Origin: Endomicrobiia bacterium
Lineage (GTDB): Bacteria > Elusimicrobiota > Endomicrobiia > Endomicrobiales > Endomicrobiaceae
Direction of reading: 5' to 3'
Assembly (NCBI GenBank): GCA_025998475.1
Contig: BNVZ01000006.1
Location: 1-19,258 of the forward strand
DNA length: 19,258 bases
In this document: piece after piece, positions 1-7,599 of the stretch
Position numbering within the stretch: position 1 is the stretch's first letter
How the letters are laid out: every line of letters begins with the position of its first letter
Notes under the pieces: model-generated
The model's input: only the letters and a program-made list of their open reading frames with translations
Database searches by the model: none
What the model was told of the DNA's origin: nothing
Position numbers and translations under genes: made by a program

Positions 1-182
1 TATTTAGCGTTGTAATAGTAATTCAAATAACAAAAGAAATTTGGTAACGCTGCAAACATAGAGTTTTGAGCAAGAACAATTACAGCTCTTCAATTTCCTC
101 CGCTGATACCGCGCGTCTTGCTGTGCGAAGGTTCATTCTTAATGTTATTTTTGTATGCTACTAAAAGAATCAAGGAAACCAT

Positions 183-1232
183 ATGCCAACGATTTCAGTT
201 ATTATTCCAATTTATAATGTTGAATCTTATATACAACAATGCCTTGAAAGCGTTCTGGCTCAAACTTTTCAAAATATAGAAATATTATGCGTCAATGATT
301 GCGGTACCGATAATTCAATGCAAATAGTTAAAAAATATGCCCAAAAAGATAACAGAATAAAGATTGTTGATCTTGAAATAAATAAAGGTTTGGGTGCGGC
401 AAGAAATGCCGGGCTAAAAATAGCCGGAGGTAAATATATAGCTTGCATTGACTCTGACGATTATGTCGAACCTGATATGTTCAAACTCTCCTGCAACAAA
501 CTGGAAGAAACAGGTTTTGACAGCGTTTGGGTAAATATGAAGATTTTTGACGATAATAAACAATATTTTTTGAAAGACAATTATCTCAGTAAACATAGTG
601 AAGGAATAATCAATATTACTTCTGAAAATATAAACCATTTTCCTGTTAACGCATGGAATAAATTGTACAATCTTGATTTTGTAAAAGCTCACAATGTATT
701 ATGGTCTGATGGATTGTTTTATGAAGATATGGAATTTTATTATCGGTTTTATACAAAATCCAAAACATTATATTTTATAGATCAACCACTTTATATTTAC
801 AGAGTCAGGGACAACTCCATACTGCATAACGACAAAACAGGGAAATCAAACAAAAGAGAAGATATTTTTAAAGTAGCCAAAAATATATATATTTATTTAA
901 ATGAAGAAAAAATATTTGAAAAATATAAGAACTCTTTTATAGAAATGATCATACAAAGTATTGAACGCTCGCATAATACTGAGGCTATTACTCCCGCAGT
1001 AATTAATTTGTTAAAAACAATTAATTTCCCCAGCAACTTTGAAAAAAATGATTGTTATGATTTTTTGGAATATTTTATTAAATACAGTAAAAGTTCAAAT
1101 TTAAAGAAATTTTTTTATAAATGTTATTATATTTTTGTGTTATTTTTAACCAAAATAATTCCAAATGCAAAGTATAGAAGAAAATACAGATCAAAGTATA
1201 AACCATATGTTTTTAAGACATTGCGTCGATAG
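183..1232 (+). CDS. Family 2 glycosyltransferase (GT-A fold)
   Basis: The 349-residue protein transfers a sugar from a nucleotide-sugar donor, most likely in cell-surface polysaccharide or lipopolysaccharide assembly at the inner face of the cytoplasmic membrane. The N-terminus reads ISVIIPIYNVESYIQQCLES, the classic GT2 start. It is followed by VNDCGTDNS, by the NKGLGAARNAGL segment, and by the metal-binding DxD-type motif in CIDSDDYV near residue 93. These features define PF00535-type enzymes. The C-terminal third is Lys/Tyr/Phe-rich and includes a hydrophobic stretch (YIFVLFLTKII), perhaps for membrane association. The ATG at 183 follows AAGGAAACC, an acceptable ribosome binding site. The acceptor and linkage cannot be read from sequence. 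No other polysaccharide gene lies beside it, so its pathway is unknown. Confidence 0.9.
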   Translation: MPTISVIIPIYNVESYIQQCLESVLAQTFQNIEILCVNDCGTDNSMQIVKKYAQKDNRIKIVDLEINKGLGAARNAGLKIAGGKYIACIDSDDYVEPDMFKLSCNKLEETGFDSVWVNMKIFDDNKQYFLKDNYLSKHSEGIINITSENINHFPVNAWNKLYNLDFVKAHNVLWSDGLFYEDMEFYYRFYTKSKTLYFIDQPLYIYRVRDNSILHNDKTGKSNKREDIFKVAKNIYIYLNEEKIFEKYKNSFIEMIIQSIERSHNTEAITPAVINLLKTINFPSNFEKNDCYDFLEYFIKYSKSSNLKKFFYKCYYIFVLFLTKIIPNAKYRRKYRSKYKPYVFKTLRR

Positions 1233-1383
1233 TTTGTTTTGTGTGTTTATCAAATTTACTACTAACATTTTGTTTAGATCTTACAAGAGTTCATTAAAAA
1301 TATTTTCAATGAGTTTGTGCGCTTTAGACAGCTTTGCGCTTTTTGTAATTTTATATGAAATAACAAATAATTAAAGGATTTTT

Positions 1384-3048
1384 ATGTTTTTGCCAACAAC
1401 TAGAGAAGAGATGCAAAAACTTGCATGGGATGTGCCTGATATAATTTTAATATCAGGAGACACGTATATCGACAGTCCGTTTATTGGAATAGCAGTTATA
1501 GGAAACTGGCTTTATTCAAAAGGATTTAAAGTTGCAATCATTGCGCAACCTGATATTAAGACAAACGATGTGGCAAGACTTGGCGAACCAGAACTGTTTT
1601 GGGGAGTATCTGCAGGATCAATGGACTCTCTTATTTCAAACTATACGGCATTAAACAAGTTTAGAAATAACGATGATTTAACACCAGGCGAAATCAATAA
1701 CAGACGACCTAACAGAGCATGTATGGCTTATACAAATCTTATAAGAAAATATTTTAAAAACACTAAGCCTATAGTTCTTGGTGGGCTAGAAGCAAGTCTG
1801 CGTCGTATAGTACACTATGATTATAAAAATAATTCATTAAGACGTTCAATATTATTTGACGCAAAAGCAGATGTTATTGCTTACGGCATGGGAGAAAAAA
1901 GCACGTTGGAACTTGCTCAATGCATGCAATCCAAAAGAGATTGGAAACACATTAACGGCATTTGTTATATATCTAGAGAAAAACCTCAAAATACACAAGA
2001 GCTGCCCTCGTTTGAAGAATGTGAAGAAAATAAAGACAAATTCTTTGGAGCATTTGATACTTTTTATAAAAATGCATGCAGCCAAAACGGAATGATTTTG
2101 GTTCAAAAACATGCTGAAAGATATCTGATACACAATCCCAAACAAGCCTCTCTTTCAACACAAGAACTTGATGAAGTGTATGATTTGGATTATACGAGAG
2201 AAGTGCACCCATATTACGAACAATTCGGGAAGGTTAAAGCGCAAGAAACAATAAAATTTTCAATTACTACTCATAGAGGATGCTTTGGCGAATGTAATTT
2301 TTGCTCTATCGCTCTACATCAAGGCAAAGAGGTTGTATCCAGAAGTAAAGAATCTATATTAAACGAAGCAAAAAAAATAACTCGACTAAAAGATTTTAAA
2401 GGATATATAACAGATTTAGGCGGACCTACGGCAAATATGTTTGAGTCAAAGTGTGTTGTTAATAAAACGTCTGGAGAATGTGAAAGCAAACGCTGTTTAT
2501 TCCCACAAATATGCAAAAATTTAATTTTAGGACATAATCAACAACTTGAACTTTTAAAGAAGGTGGATTCTCTACCGAACATAAAAAAGGTATTTATCTC
2601 ATCAGGAATAAGATACGATATGGTTTGTTCAGACGATCAATACGGACAGAGATATCTTGATTATGTAGTTGAAAATAATACATCCGGGCAAATGAAAATA
2701 GCTCCTGAACATTGTGACGACAAAGTATTAAGTCTTATGGGAAAACCATCGGCAAGAGTTTTAATGCAATTTATTAAAATGTTTAACAAAAGCAACAGCA
2801 AAAAACAATTCTTAACTTATTATTTTATTGCCGCTTATCCGGGATGCGGCAACAAAGAAATGAAGAATTTACAATATTTTATAGGGAGAAATTTAAAAAT
2901 TCATCCTAAGCAGGTGCAAATATTTACACCGACGCCATCAACAAATGCTACCCTTATGTACTACACTGAAAAAAATCTTTCAGGGGCAAAAATTTTTGTG
3001 GAAAAAGACAGAAATAATAAACAAAAACAAAAAATGATGGTTCTCTAA
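1384..3048 (+). CDS. YgiQ family radical SAM protein (UPF0313)
   Basis: This 554-residue protein belongs to the YgiQ/UPF0313 radical SAM family, whose reaction is not established. The N-terminus (FLPTTREEMQKLAWDVPDII) and ISGDTYIDSPFIGIAVIG are family hallmarks of the cobalamin-binding-like N-terminal domain. The radical SAM CxxxCxxC cluster motif is visible as CFGECNFC near residue 305. ITDLGGPTANMF, KIAPEHC and the late TPTPSTNATLMYYT segment are also diagnostic. It is shorter than enterobacterial YgiQ because the long C-terminal extension is missing, which is common in the family, and it looks complete. The start codon follows AAAGGATTTTT. It lies about 150 bases downstream of the glycosyltransferase on the same strand, and nothing ties the two functionally. 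Confidence 0.93.
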   Translation: MFLPTTREEMQKLAWDVPDIILISGDTYIDSPFIGIAVIGNWLYSKGFKVAIIAQPDIKTNDVARLGEPELFWGVSAGSMDSLISNYTALNKFRNNDDLTPGEINNRRPNRACMAYTNLIRKYFKNTKPIVLGGLEASLRRIVHYDYKNNSLRRSILFDAKADVIAYGMGEKSTLELAQCMQSKRDWKHINGICYISREKPQNTQELPSFEECEENKDKFFGAFDTFYKNACSQNGMILVQKHAERYLIHNPKQASLSTQELDEVYDLDYTREVHPYYEQFGKVKAQETIKFSITTHRGCFGECNFCSIALHQGKEVVSRSKESILNEAKKITRLKDFKGYITDLGGPTANMFESKCVVNKTSGECESKRCLFPQICKNLILGHNQQLELLKKVDSLPNIKKVFISSGIRYDMVCSDDQYGQRYLDYVVENNTSGQMKIAPEHCDDKVLSLMGKPSARVLMQFIKMFNKSNSKKQFLTYYFIAAYPGCGNKEMKNLQYFIGRNLKIHPKQVQIFTPTPSTNATLMYYTEKNLSGAKIFVEKDRNNKQKQKMMVL

Positions 3049-3116
3049 CTCTTACAGCGAGATATTTTGCCTCGATTCAACATCATTAAGCAAAACTTCA
3101 AAGAACAAAAACAGGC

Positions 3117-3280
3117 ATTACAACCGGTACCGAAGATATTGTAATCGCAGCTTTCTTTGCTACTAAAGTCTGCAAATTACAGGTGACACAGTTACAAACA
3201 AAGCCAATCTAAAAAAGATGTCCTTTATGCCACTTGTCTCTATTTTGATAATTTTTTTCGTAGCATACATAGTACTGTAA
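3117..3280 (+). pseudogene. Decayed C-terminal tail of a membrane protein
   Basis: The stretch between ygiQ and the thioesterase pseudogene has two overlapping protein-like segments in different frames. The first (3117 onward) reads ITTGTEDIVIAAFFATKVC. The second (3179-3280) reads TGDTVTNKANLKKM, then a hydrophobic segment FMPLVSILIIFFVAYIVL, then a stop. A charged loop followed by a terminal membrane helix looks like the end of a polytopic transporter broken by a frameshift. No start codon or ribosome binding site fits. I could not identify the family, and chance open frame remains possible. Confidence 0.35.
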
Positions 3281-3381
3281 TAAAAAGTTTAACAAAAGAA
3301 AACTTGCGTTGTATTATTGATTTACTGAAAGTCAATTTATTATAATTAACCGATGTCTAAGAATTAATTTAGGAGTGTGTT

Positions 3382-3778
3382 GTGAATATATTGCATTGAG
3401 GATAGCTTACGCCAACACAGAGCAAATGGGTGCGGTTTATTACGCAAACTATCTTACTTTTTTAAAAGAGGCAGAGCAGAGCTCCTTAGAGAAGCGGGTC
3501 TTGAATATAAATCAATTGAAGAGAGAGAGGGTTTGCTTACCTGCAATCTATGTTGAATGCAGGTACTTATCTCCTGCAAAATATGGTGATATGCTAACAA
3601 TTGAAACAAAAATCCCAAAGGTTACGGTTGCAAGTATAACATGTTCTTATGAAATAAAATGCGATAGTAGAATTTTAGTTACAGAAAAAACAAAGCATCC
3701 TTTTGTAAATAAGTATTAAAGCCTGTACGTTTTCCAAAAGATATAAAAGAATTACTGGAAAGAATCCTTGACAGATAA
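3382..3778 (+). pseudogene. ybgC: YbgC-like acyl-CoA thioesterase, frameshifted
   Basis: In the family this hotdog-fold thioesterase hydrolyses short acyl-CoA or acyl-ACP thioesters and is often linked to the Tol-Pal envelope system. Family segments are spread over different frames: IAYANTEQMGAVYYANYL (tyrosine- and NY-rich active-site region), RGRAELLREAGLEYKSIEER in a second frame, CRYLSPAKYGDMLTIETKI back in the first, and KPVRFPKDIKELLERILDR to a TAA at 3776-3778. The best start is GTG 3382, six bases after AGGAG (3371-3375), but that frame stops at once. Four frame changes are needed, near 3395, 3463 (six Ts where seven would restore frame), 3535 and 3715. A 114-residue open frame from 3375 joins only part of this and begins inside the ribosome binding site, so an active enzyme is unlikely. 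Confidence 0.8.
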
Positions 3779-4244
3779 ACAAATTAAAGATGATTCATAT
3801 TTTATGCGCCAAGCTTTAAAAGAAGCCTGTAAAGCTCAAGAAATAATGGAAGTGCCTGTAGGTGCCGTTGTAGTAAGAGATAACAGAATAATAGCAAAAG
3901 GATTTAATAAATGTATCGCATTATCTGACCCTACTGCTCATGCTGAGATTGTAGTATTGAGAAAAGCGGCAAAAAAACTTAATAACTATCGTTTGAATGA
4001 TTGTTTGGTATATGTTACAATTGAACCGTGTTCGATGTGTGCGGGAGCTTTGGTAAACGCCAGAATAAAAAGAATTATTTTCGGCGCGTTTGATTTAAAG
4101 GCCGGAGCTTGTAAAAGTGCATTTAAAATAGCTAACAGTAAAAAACTTAACCATAAAATTGAAATATTAGGCGGAAAAGAAAAGTATTTAAGCATAGAGT
4201 GCGCAATGCTAATACAAAACTTCTTTAAGACAAAAAGACAGTAA
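3768..4244 (+). CDS. tadA: tRNA adenosine(34) deaminase TadA
   Basis: TadA deaminates adenosine 34 of tRNA-Arg(ACG) to inosine in the cytoplasm, so one tRNA can read three Arg CGN codons. The 158-residue protein has the full cytidine-deaminase-fold signature: REVPVGAVVV-like EVPVGAVVVRDN, the zinc ligand and proton shuttle in PTAHAEI, and the zinc-binding PCSMCAGALVNARIKR. FGAFDLKAGACKSAF follows as expected. I chose the TTG at 3768 because GGAAAG (3757-3762) sits five bases upstream and the SYFMRQALKEA segment matches the usual N-terminal helix; ATG 3804 would clip it. The start overlaps the ancestral stop of the broken thioesterase by 11 bases, a relic of translational coupling. Its substrate, tRNA-Arg(ACG), is encoded in this window at 8662-8735. 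Confidence 0.95.
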   Translation: MTDKQIKDDSYFMRQALKEACKAQEIMEVPVGAVVVRDNRIIAKGFNKCIALSDPTAHAEIVVLRKAAKKLNNYRLNDCLVYVTIEPCSMCAGALVNARIKRIIFGAFDLKAGACKSAFKIANSKKLNHKIEILGGKEKYLSIECAMLIQNFFKTKRQ

Positions 4245-4368
4245 AAAATAAAGGGAATTTAAGAGATTGTAGAAGTATATTTTTGATTAAGTATTTTTGC
4301 TTTTTAGAAACAAAGCAATGCATATTTTAACTTCGTTTAACAAATAAAAAAGACAAAATAAAAAAAAG

Positions 4369-4769
4369 GGGGGTGAGCAGGGTTCGACGAGAGTGGTAGA
4401 AGTAATAACAGCAGGCCGGAGTTGGTCGATGGCTCCGCAAAAATCGACTAAAAAATAAACAACGAACTTATAGTTCAACCAAAGCTGAGAGTTGTGCATA
4501 GCACATTTGCTATGCCTAACACGATGCAGATGGCCGCTTAACGCGGCCTCGTTTTACCTTGGATACCTGCTACAGGGATAAAACGATAAGAGCAGGTTAG
4601 TTTTAAATAGGTTGTACCGTCTGTTTAAAATGAATTAAAACGGGGCTGGTTTATAGCGTAATCCCGTCCGGAGACGGCGTTATAAACGAGATAAATCTTC
4701 CGGACTAAGCCTGTAGCGGTTTTACTGAAACATTTTCGGACGCGGGTTCAATTCCCGCCACCTCCACCA
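4369..4769 (+). ncRNA. ssrA: tmRNA (ssrA), one-piece
   Basis: tmRNA rescues stalled ribosomes and tags the unfinished protein for proteolysis. The acceptor stem pairs GGGGGTG (4369-4375) with CACCTCC (4759-4765), followed by A and an encoded CCA. The T arm is GCGGG-TTCAATT-CCCGC (4742-4758), and GGTTCGACGAG near the 5' end is conserved. Pseudoknot 1 is perfect: CGGAG/CTCCG (4417, 4433) and GTCGAT/ATCGAC (4425, 4443). Later pseudoknots pair TCGTTTTA with TAAAACGA plus CCTGCT with AGCAGG, and GTCCGG with CCGGAC. AAAAAATAAAC (4450-4460) aligns with the E. coli sequence just before the resume codon, giving AAC 4461 as resume codon. The frame runs 26 codons (NELIVQPK to NTMQMAA) to TAA 4539-4541, inside the loop of a GGCCGC/GCGGCC hairpin. 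Confidence 0.95.
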
Positions 4770-4932
4770 TGGCATTTTTGTTTGTAGTAGATAAAATGTT
4801 GCGTTTTGGATTTTGTTCTATAAATGTTCTAGGTATCTCTAAAAACTTCAGATAGCAAAATCGATGTTGCTCATGCTTTTGTTTTTTGGTATCCAAAGTA
4901 AGTAAAAATACGCATAAATAAAAGAAATGGTA

Positions 4933-4943
4933 GGGGGGGGGGG
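4933..4943 (+). repeat. Homopolymer tract of 11 G
   Basis: Eleven consecutive Gs lie 11 bases upstream of the likely ATG of the next gene. In DNA this AT-rich such a run is very unlikely by chance. It occupies the ribosome-binding position, so length changes by slipped-strand replication could alter translation. It could also be a sequencing-sensitive site. Confidence 0.95.
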
Positions 4944-4953
4944 ATTAACAATA

Positions 4954-5601
4954 ATGAATTTCACGGCGCAAGAAACATCAGCCAAAACAAAGCTCTTCGG
5001 GTTTACTGTTGCGCAAAAGAGTAAGATAAGCATTCTTAAGATAATAGGTTTGGTTTTTTTGGTAGTTTGCGTCGTGGGTACATCTGTTTCCTGTTTAGGA
5101 TTTCAAAAAAAAGATGATCTTGCATCTGAAAAACTATCTTCAGCTTGTACAGCTCTTGCTCAAGGCAACCAAACTTTAGCAATTGCTTTATTAGATGAAA
5201 CTATAACAAAATTCTCAAAAACGCCATCTGCGTATCGGGCAAGACTTGTTAAGGCCAACATACTCACGGATTACGGTTCTTATGATGATGCTTTAAGTAT
5301 TCTGAATGAAACTTTAAACGCAGGAAAGCCTGATGTTATAAAGCCTCTTGCAAAAGCAGGAATTATTTATGTTTATGATTCAAAAAAAGATTATTCTAAT
5401 GCAATTGTTGCTTCAAAAGAATTTATAGATAAATATCCAGATCATTTCTTAGTCAAAGATATTAGTTTGAATTTAGCGCAGTACCATCTTATATTAGGGT
5501 CAAAAGATAAGGCTATAAAAGCTTTTAACTAAGTACTGATTAATTTTCCCAAGACAAGAGAAGCCAAAAAAGCGCAGAATAGAATTAACGAGATAAAGTA
5601 G
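4954..5601 (+). pseudogene. TPR-like membrane-anchored protein with in-frame stop
   Basis: The protein has a cytoplasmic N-terminus of about 27 residues, one membrane segment (ILKIIGLVFLVVCVVGTSVS), and helical repeats: ALAQGNQTLAIALLDETITK, YRARLVKANILTDYGSYDDA and KDYSNAIVASKEFIDKYPDH. This resembles YfgM/YbgF-like tetratricopeptide proteins that scaffold periplasmic complexes. Translation from ATG 4954 gives 192 residues before TAA at 5530-5532. The same frame continues past that stop as VLINFPKTREAKKAQNRINE to TAG at 5599, a natural TPR-style ending, so a sense codon (perhaps GAA) probably became TAA. The truncated form may still fold, as only the last helix is lost. An upstream ATG at 4927 would translate the G tract as Gly and is less likely. 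The partner complex is unknown. Confidence 0.65.
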
Positions 5602-5615
5602 CAGGAGTGGGATTT

Positions 5616-6185
5616 ATGAAGAGATTTTTTTTAGTTTTTCTGTTTGTAATTGTATTAAACGTTTCCGTATTTGTGCAAGGTAATGCAAATCAAAATATTG
5701 AAGAGAAATTAGGCATAGGTTTTAATGCCACATCACATGATCCGTCGTTAGGTAGAGCAAGTCAAAGTCTTAAAGGGAAGATAGGCATAGGCTATAATGC
5801 CGCGTCGCGCGATCCGTCATGGGCTGCCAAATATTGGTTAACAGATACACTTGGAGTTGAAGGCTTTACAGGTTTTAGAATTGGTAATGAAAATTCTTCT
5901 TTTGTTATAGGTGGTAAAGTTTTAAATATAATTAAATCCTATAAATATTTGAATGTATTTGTGTCAGCCGCATTAAGTTTAGAACATTTTCCTCTAGATG
6001 CAAATTCAGTACGTACTACACACATAAATTCAGTACCTATTCTTGCGAGTGTCGGTTTCGAATGGTTTGCCCTTGATAATCTGTCGTTTTCAACGGAATT
6101 GGGTCTAAAACTCAAAATTGCTGGAGACGCAACAGAATTTTTAAGCAATGTTGGTCCCTGCATAAGCATAAAATTTTATATATAA
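5616..6185 (+). CDS. Exported beta-barrel-like protein, function unknown
   Basis: A 189-residue protein starts at ATG 5616, eight bases after AGGAG (5603-5607); the GTG at 5607 overlaps that site and is rejected. The N-terminus MKRFFLVFLFVIVLNVSVFV is a signal peptide, with a probable cleavage near QGNANQ. The mature part has alternating hydrophobic and polar residues with many Gly and aromatic residues (GVEGFTGFRIGNENSSFVIG, FVSAALSLEH, GFEWFALDNLSFSTELGLKL) and ends in the aromatic-hydrophobic KFYI. This pattern suggests a small outer-membrane beta-barrel. Near the mature N-terminus a 24-residue unit occurs twice (GIGFNATSHDPS and GIGYNAASRDPS, 72 bases apart). I do not recognise the family. 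It lies 14 bases after the natural end of the TPR gene, so the two may be co-transcribed. Confidence 0.7.
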   Translation: MKRFFLVFLFVIVLNVSVFVQGNANQNIEEKLGIGFNATSHDPSLGRASQSLKGKIGIGYNAASRDPSWAAKYWLTDTLGVEGFTGFRIGNENSSFVIGGKVLNIIKSYKYLNVFVSAALSLEHFPLDANSVRTTHINSVPILASVGFEWFALDNLSFSTELGLKLKIAGDATEFLSNVGPCISIKFYI

Positions 6186-6192
6186 AAATATA

Positions 6193-6388
6193 TTAGACCT
6201 CTTTCCAAACCTATATACAAATGACAGAATGCGACAGTCGTGGAAACAAACGAGTGCAAGTGTTTTATAGAGACTTAAAATAATATCTAACAGATACGGA
6301 AAAACATAAGAAAGCGTTTTGTATTTTAAGATTTAATTTGAGTCTTGAATGTACAATTTTAAAACTGTAGGTTTAAAAAAGGGGTTTA
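6193..6388. mobile_element. MITE-like element with about 20-bp terminal inverted repeats
   Basis: The left end TAGACCTCTTTCCAAACCTA (6194-6213) matches the reverse complement of the right end (TAGGTTTAAAAAAGGGGTTTA, near 6368-6388) at most positions. The 195-base interior has no coding frame. The inner right flank (CAATTTTAAAACT) matches, inverted, the sequence following another copy of the end at 17581. Its size, lack of genes and the similarity of its ends to the IS remnants elsewhere in the window suggest a non-autonomous element mobilised by an IS5-like transposase. It lies directly upstream of rfaE2, whose promoter it may supply or separate. Confidence 0.55.
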
Positions 6389-6409
6389 TTTATTAAAAGG
6401 GACTAGCAG

Positions 6410-6913
6410 GTGAATATTTCGCAAGACTTAAAAAATCAAAACAGAGCTTTAACTAGAAAAGAAATGCAGGCAGAAGTAAAGAAACTTCAAAAAGCAGGTA
6501 AAAAAATTGTTTTTACGAATGGTTGTTTTGATTTACTTCATTTAGGGCATATAAGTCTTTTCAAAAAAGCAAAAAGTATGGGTGATGTTTTGATAGTTGC
6601 AATAAATTCAGATAAATCTTTGAGTTGTCTTAAAGGTCAAAAAAGACCTTTAGTTTGTCAAAAAGACAGGGTAAAACAGCTGCTTTCTCTAAAATCTGTA
6701 GATTATGTTGTTGTTTTTGGTGAGCAGACACCTAAAGAGATTTTAAGCGAACTTCGTCCAGATGTTTTGGTAAAAGGCAAAGATTATAAATTGTCTGAGA
6801 TAGCTGGAAGAGAATACGCAAAAAAAGTGTATAGGTTTAATTTTGTAAAAGGAAAATCAACAACAAATTTAATAAATTTAATAGTTGGTAGATATGGCTC
6901 TAAAAACAGTTAA
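6410..6913 (+). CDS. rfaE2: D-glycero-beta-D-manno-heptose 1-phosphate adenylyltransferase
   Basis: The enzyme joins AMP from ATP to heptose 1-phosphate, making ADP-heptose for the lipopolysaccharide inner core. The 167-residue protein matches the nucleotidyltransferase half of HldE/RfaE. It has FTNGCFDLLHLGHISLF with the HxGH nucleotide-binding motif near residues 45-48, NSDKSLSCLKGQKRPL, DVLVKGKDY, and a C-terminal GKSTTNLINLI where the family has GRSTT. The kinase half is absent, so this is the stand-alone form; its partner kinase must be elsewhere. The GTG start at 6410 follows AAAAGGGA at a suitable distance. Its presence implies a heptose-containing outer membrane. The 3' end overlaps the next gene by about 20 bases. 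Confidence 0.92.
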   Translation: MNISQDLKNQNRALTRKEMQAEVKKLQKAGKKIVFTNGCFDLLHLGHISLFKKAKSMGDVLIVAINSDKSLSCLKGQKRPLVCQKDRVKQLLSLKSVDYVVVFGEQTPKEILSELRPDVLVKGKDYKLSEIAGREYAKKVYRFNFVKGKSTTNLINLIVGRYGSKNS

Positions 6914-7430
6914 ATCAGGTTCAGCTTCCATTTCATCTTCTTGTGTCTCTCCTCTTTGCGATGGGAATGCAGGCAAGGGACGTAAAGCTGTTTCAAATCG
7001 TGAATCTGTTTTAAGGATTATCGATGCAAATTTAAATCGTTGTCGCGAAGGTTTAAGGGTTATTGAAGATAGCTTGAGATTTGTTCTAAATGACGGCAAT
7101 CTTTATAAGAAGATTCGTGCTGTTCGTCATAACATTGACAAAGTTTTAAGAAACATTTACAGTGATCTTGTAGAAAAAAGAGATTCTTTTGATGATTCTG
7201 GCAGAGAAATGTCTGAAGTATCAAAAAAAGACTTACAAGCTGTAGTGATTGCAAATTTTAAAAGAGTTCAGGAGTCCTTAAGAGTTTTAGAAGAGTATTC
7301 AAAAGTTTTTATTACTCTTGAATCGGCAGAGTTTAAGAAGCAGCGCTACAATGCGTATATTCTGGAAAAGCAAGTTTATTTAAAGTACAGAGACGTTCTT
7401 TTTATCAAAGAAATATGCGATACCCGCTAA
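6894..7430 (+). CDS. ThiD2-like domain protein (thiamine synthesis-associated)
   Basis: The conserved core IIDANLNRCREGLRVIEDSL, RFVLNDGN, RAVRHNID and NFKRVQESLRVLEEYSKVF is the domain usually found in front of thiamine-phosphate synthase (ThiE). It is described as the monofunctional hydroxymethylpyrimidine-phosphate kinase ThiD2. Here it stands alone: no ThiE barrel follows, and the frame ends at 7430, about 40 bases before an IS-end repeat. The first 35 residues are Ser/Gly-rich and look unconserved. I prefer ATG 6894 (178 residues), which overlaps rfaE2 by 20 bases and implies translational coupling; TTG 6885 is the alternative. It may be a natural single-domain form or a ThiD2-ThiE fusion cut by an IS. 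Family assignment is from recognised motifs only. Confidence 0.75.
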   Translation: MALKTVKSGSASISSSCVSPLCDGNAGKGRKAVSNRESVLRIIDANLNRCREGLRVIEDSLRFVLNDGNLYKKIRAVRHNIDKVLRNIYSDLVEKRDSFDDSGREMSEVSKKDLQAVVIANFKRVQESLRVLEEYSKVFITLESAEFKKQRYNAYILEKQVYLKYRDVLFIKEICDTR

Positions 7431-7470
7431 TTACAATTGTGATTGAAAAATAACAGAAGGAATCAATAAA

Positions 7471-7575
7471 CCTCTTGCACAACGTAAGTATTAAATTTTA
7501 GAATTACCAATACTAAAGAGCATTAAACTCTTGCACAACTTGAGCATTAAATTTTAGAATTACAAATACCTGAAA
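7471..7575. repeat. Duplicated IS-end sequence, 56-bp direct tandem repeat
   Basis: CTCTTGCACAAC plus about 35 following bases (ending TTTTAGAATTACNAATAC) starts at 7472 and again at 7528. The first copy is preceded by AAACC, as in the other IS ends of this window. This appears to be the transposase-3' end of the adjacent IS5-like element, duplicated in place. Confidence 0.75.
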
Positions 7576-7599
7576 CTCAAGTTAAATCGCAGTCCAAAG

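Noticed and set aside
1165..1374. 69-residue plus-strand frame after the glycosyltransferase
   Set aside because: It overlaps the 3' end of the glycosyltransferase, has no ribosome binding site and no family resemblance.
4287..4896. Minus-strand frames across the tmRNA gene
   Set aside because: They are shadows of a structured RNA gene whose folding is fully accounted for.
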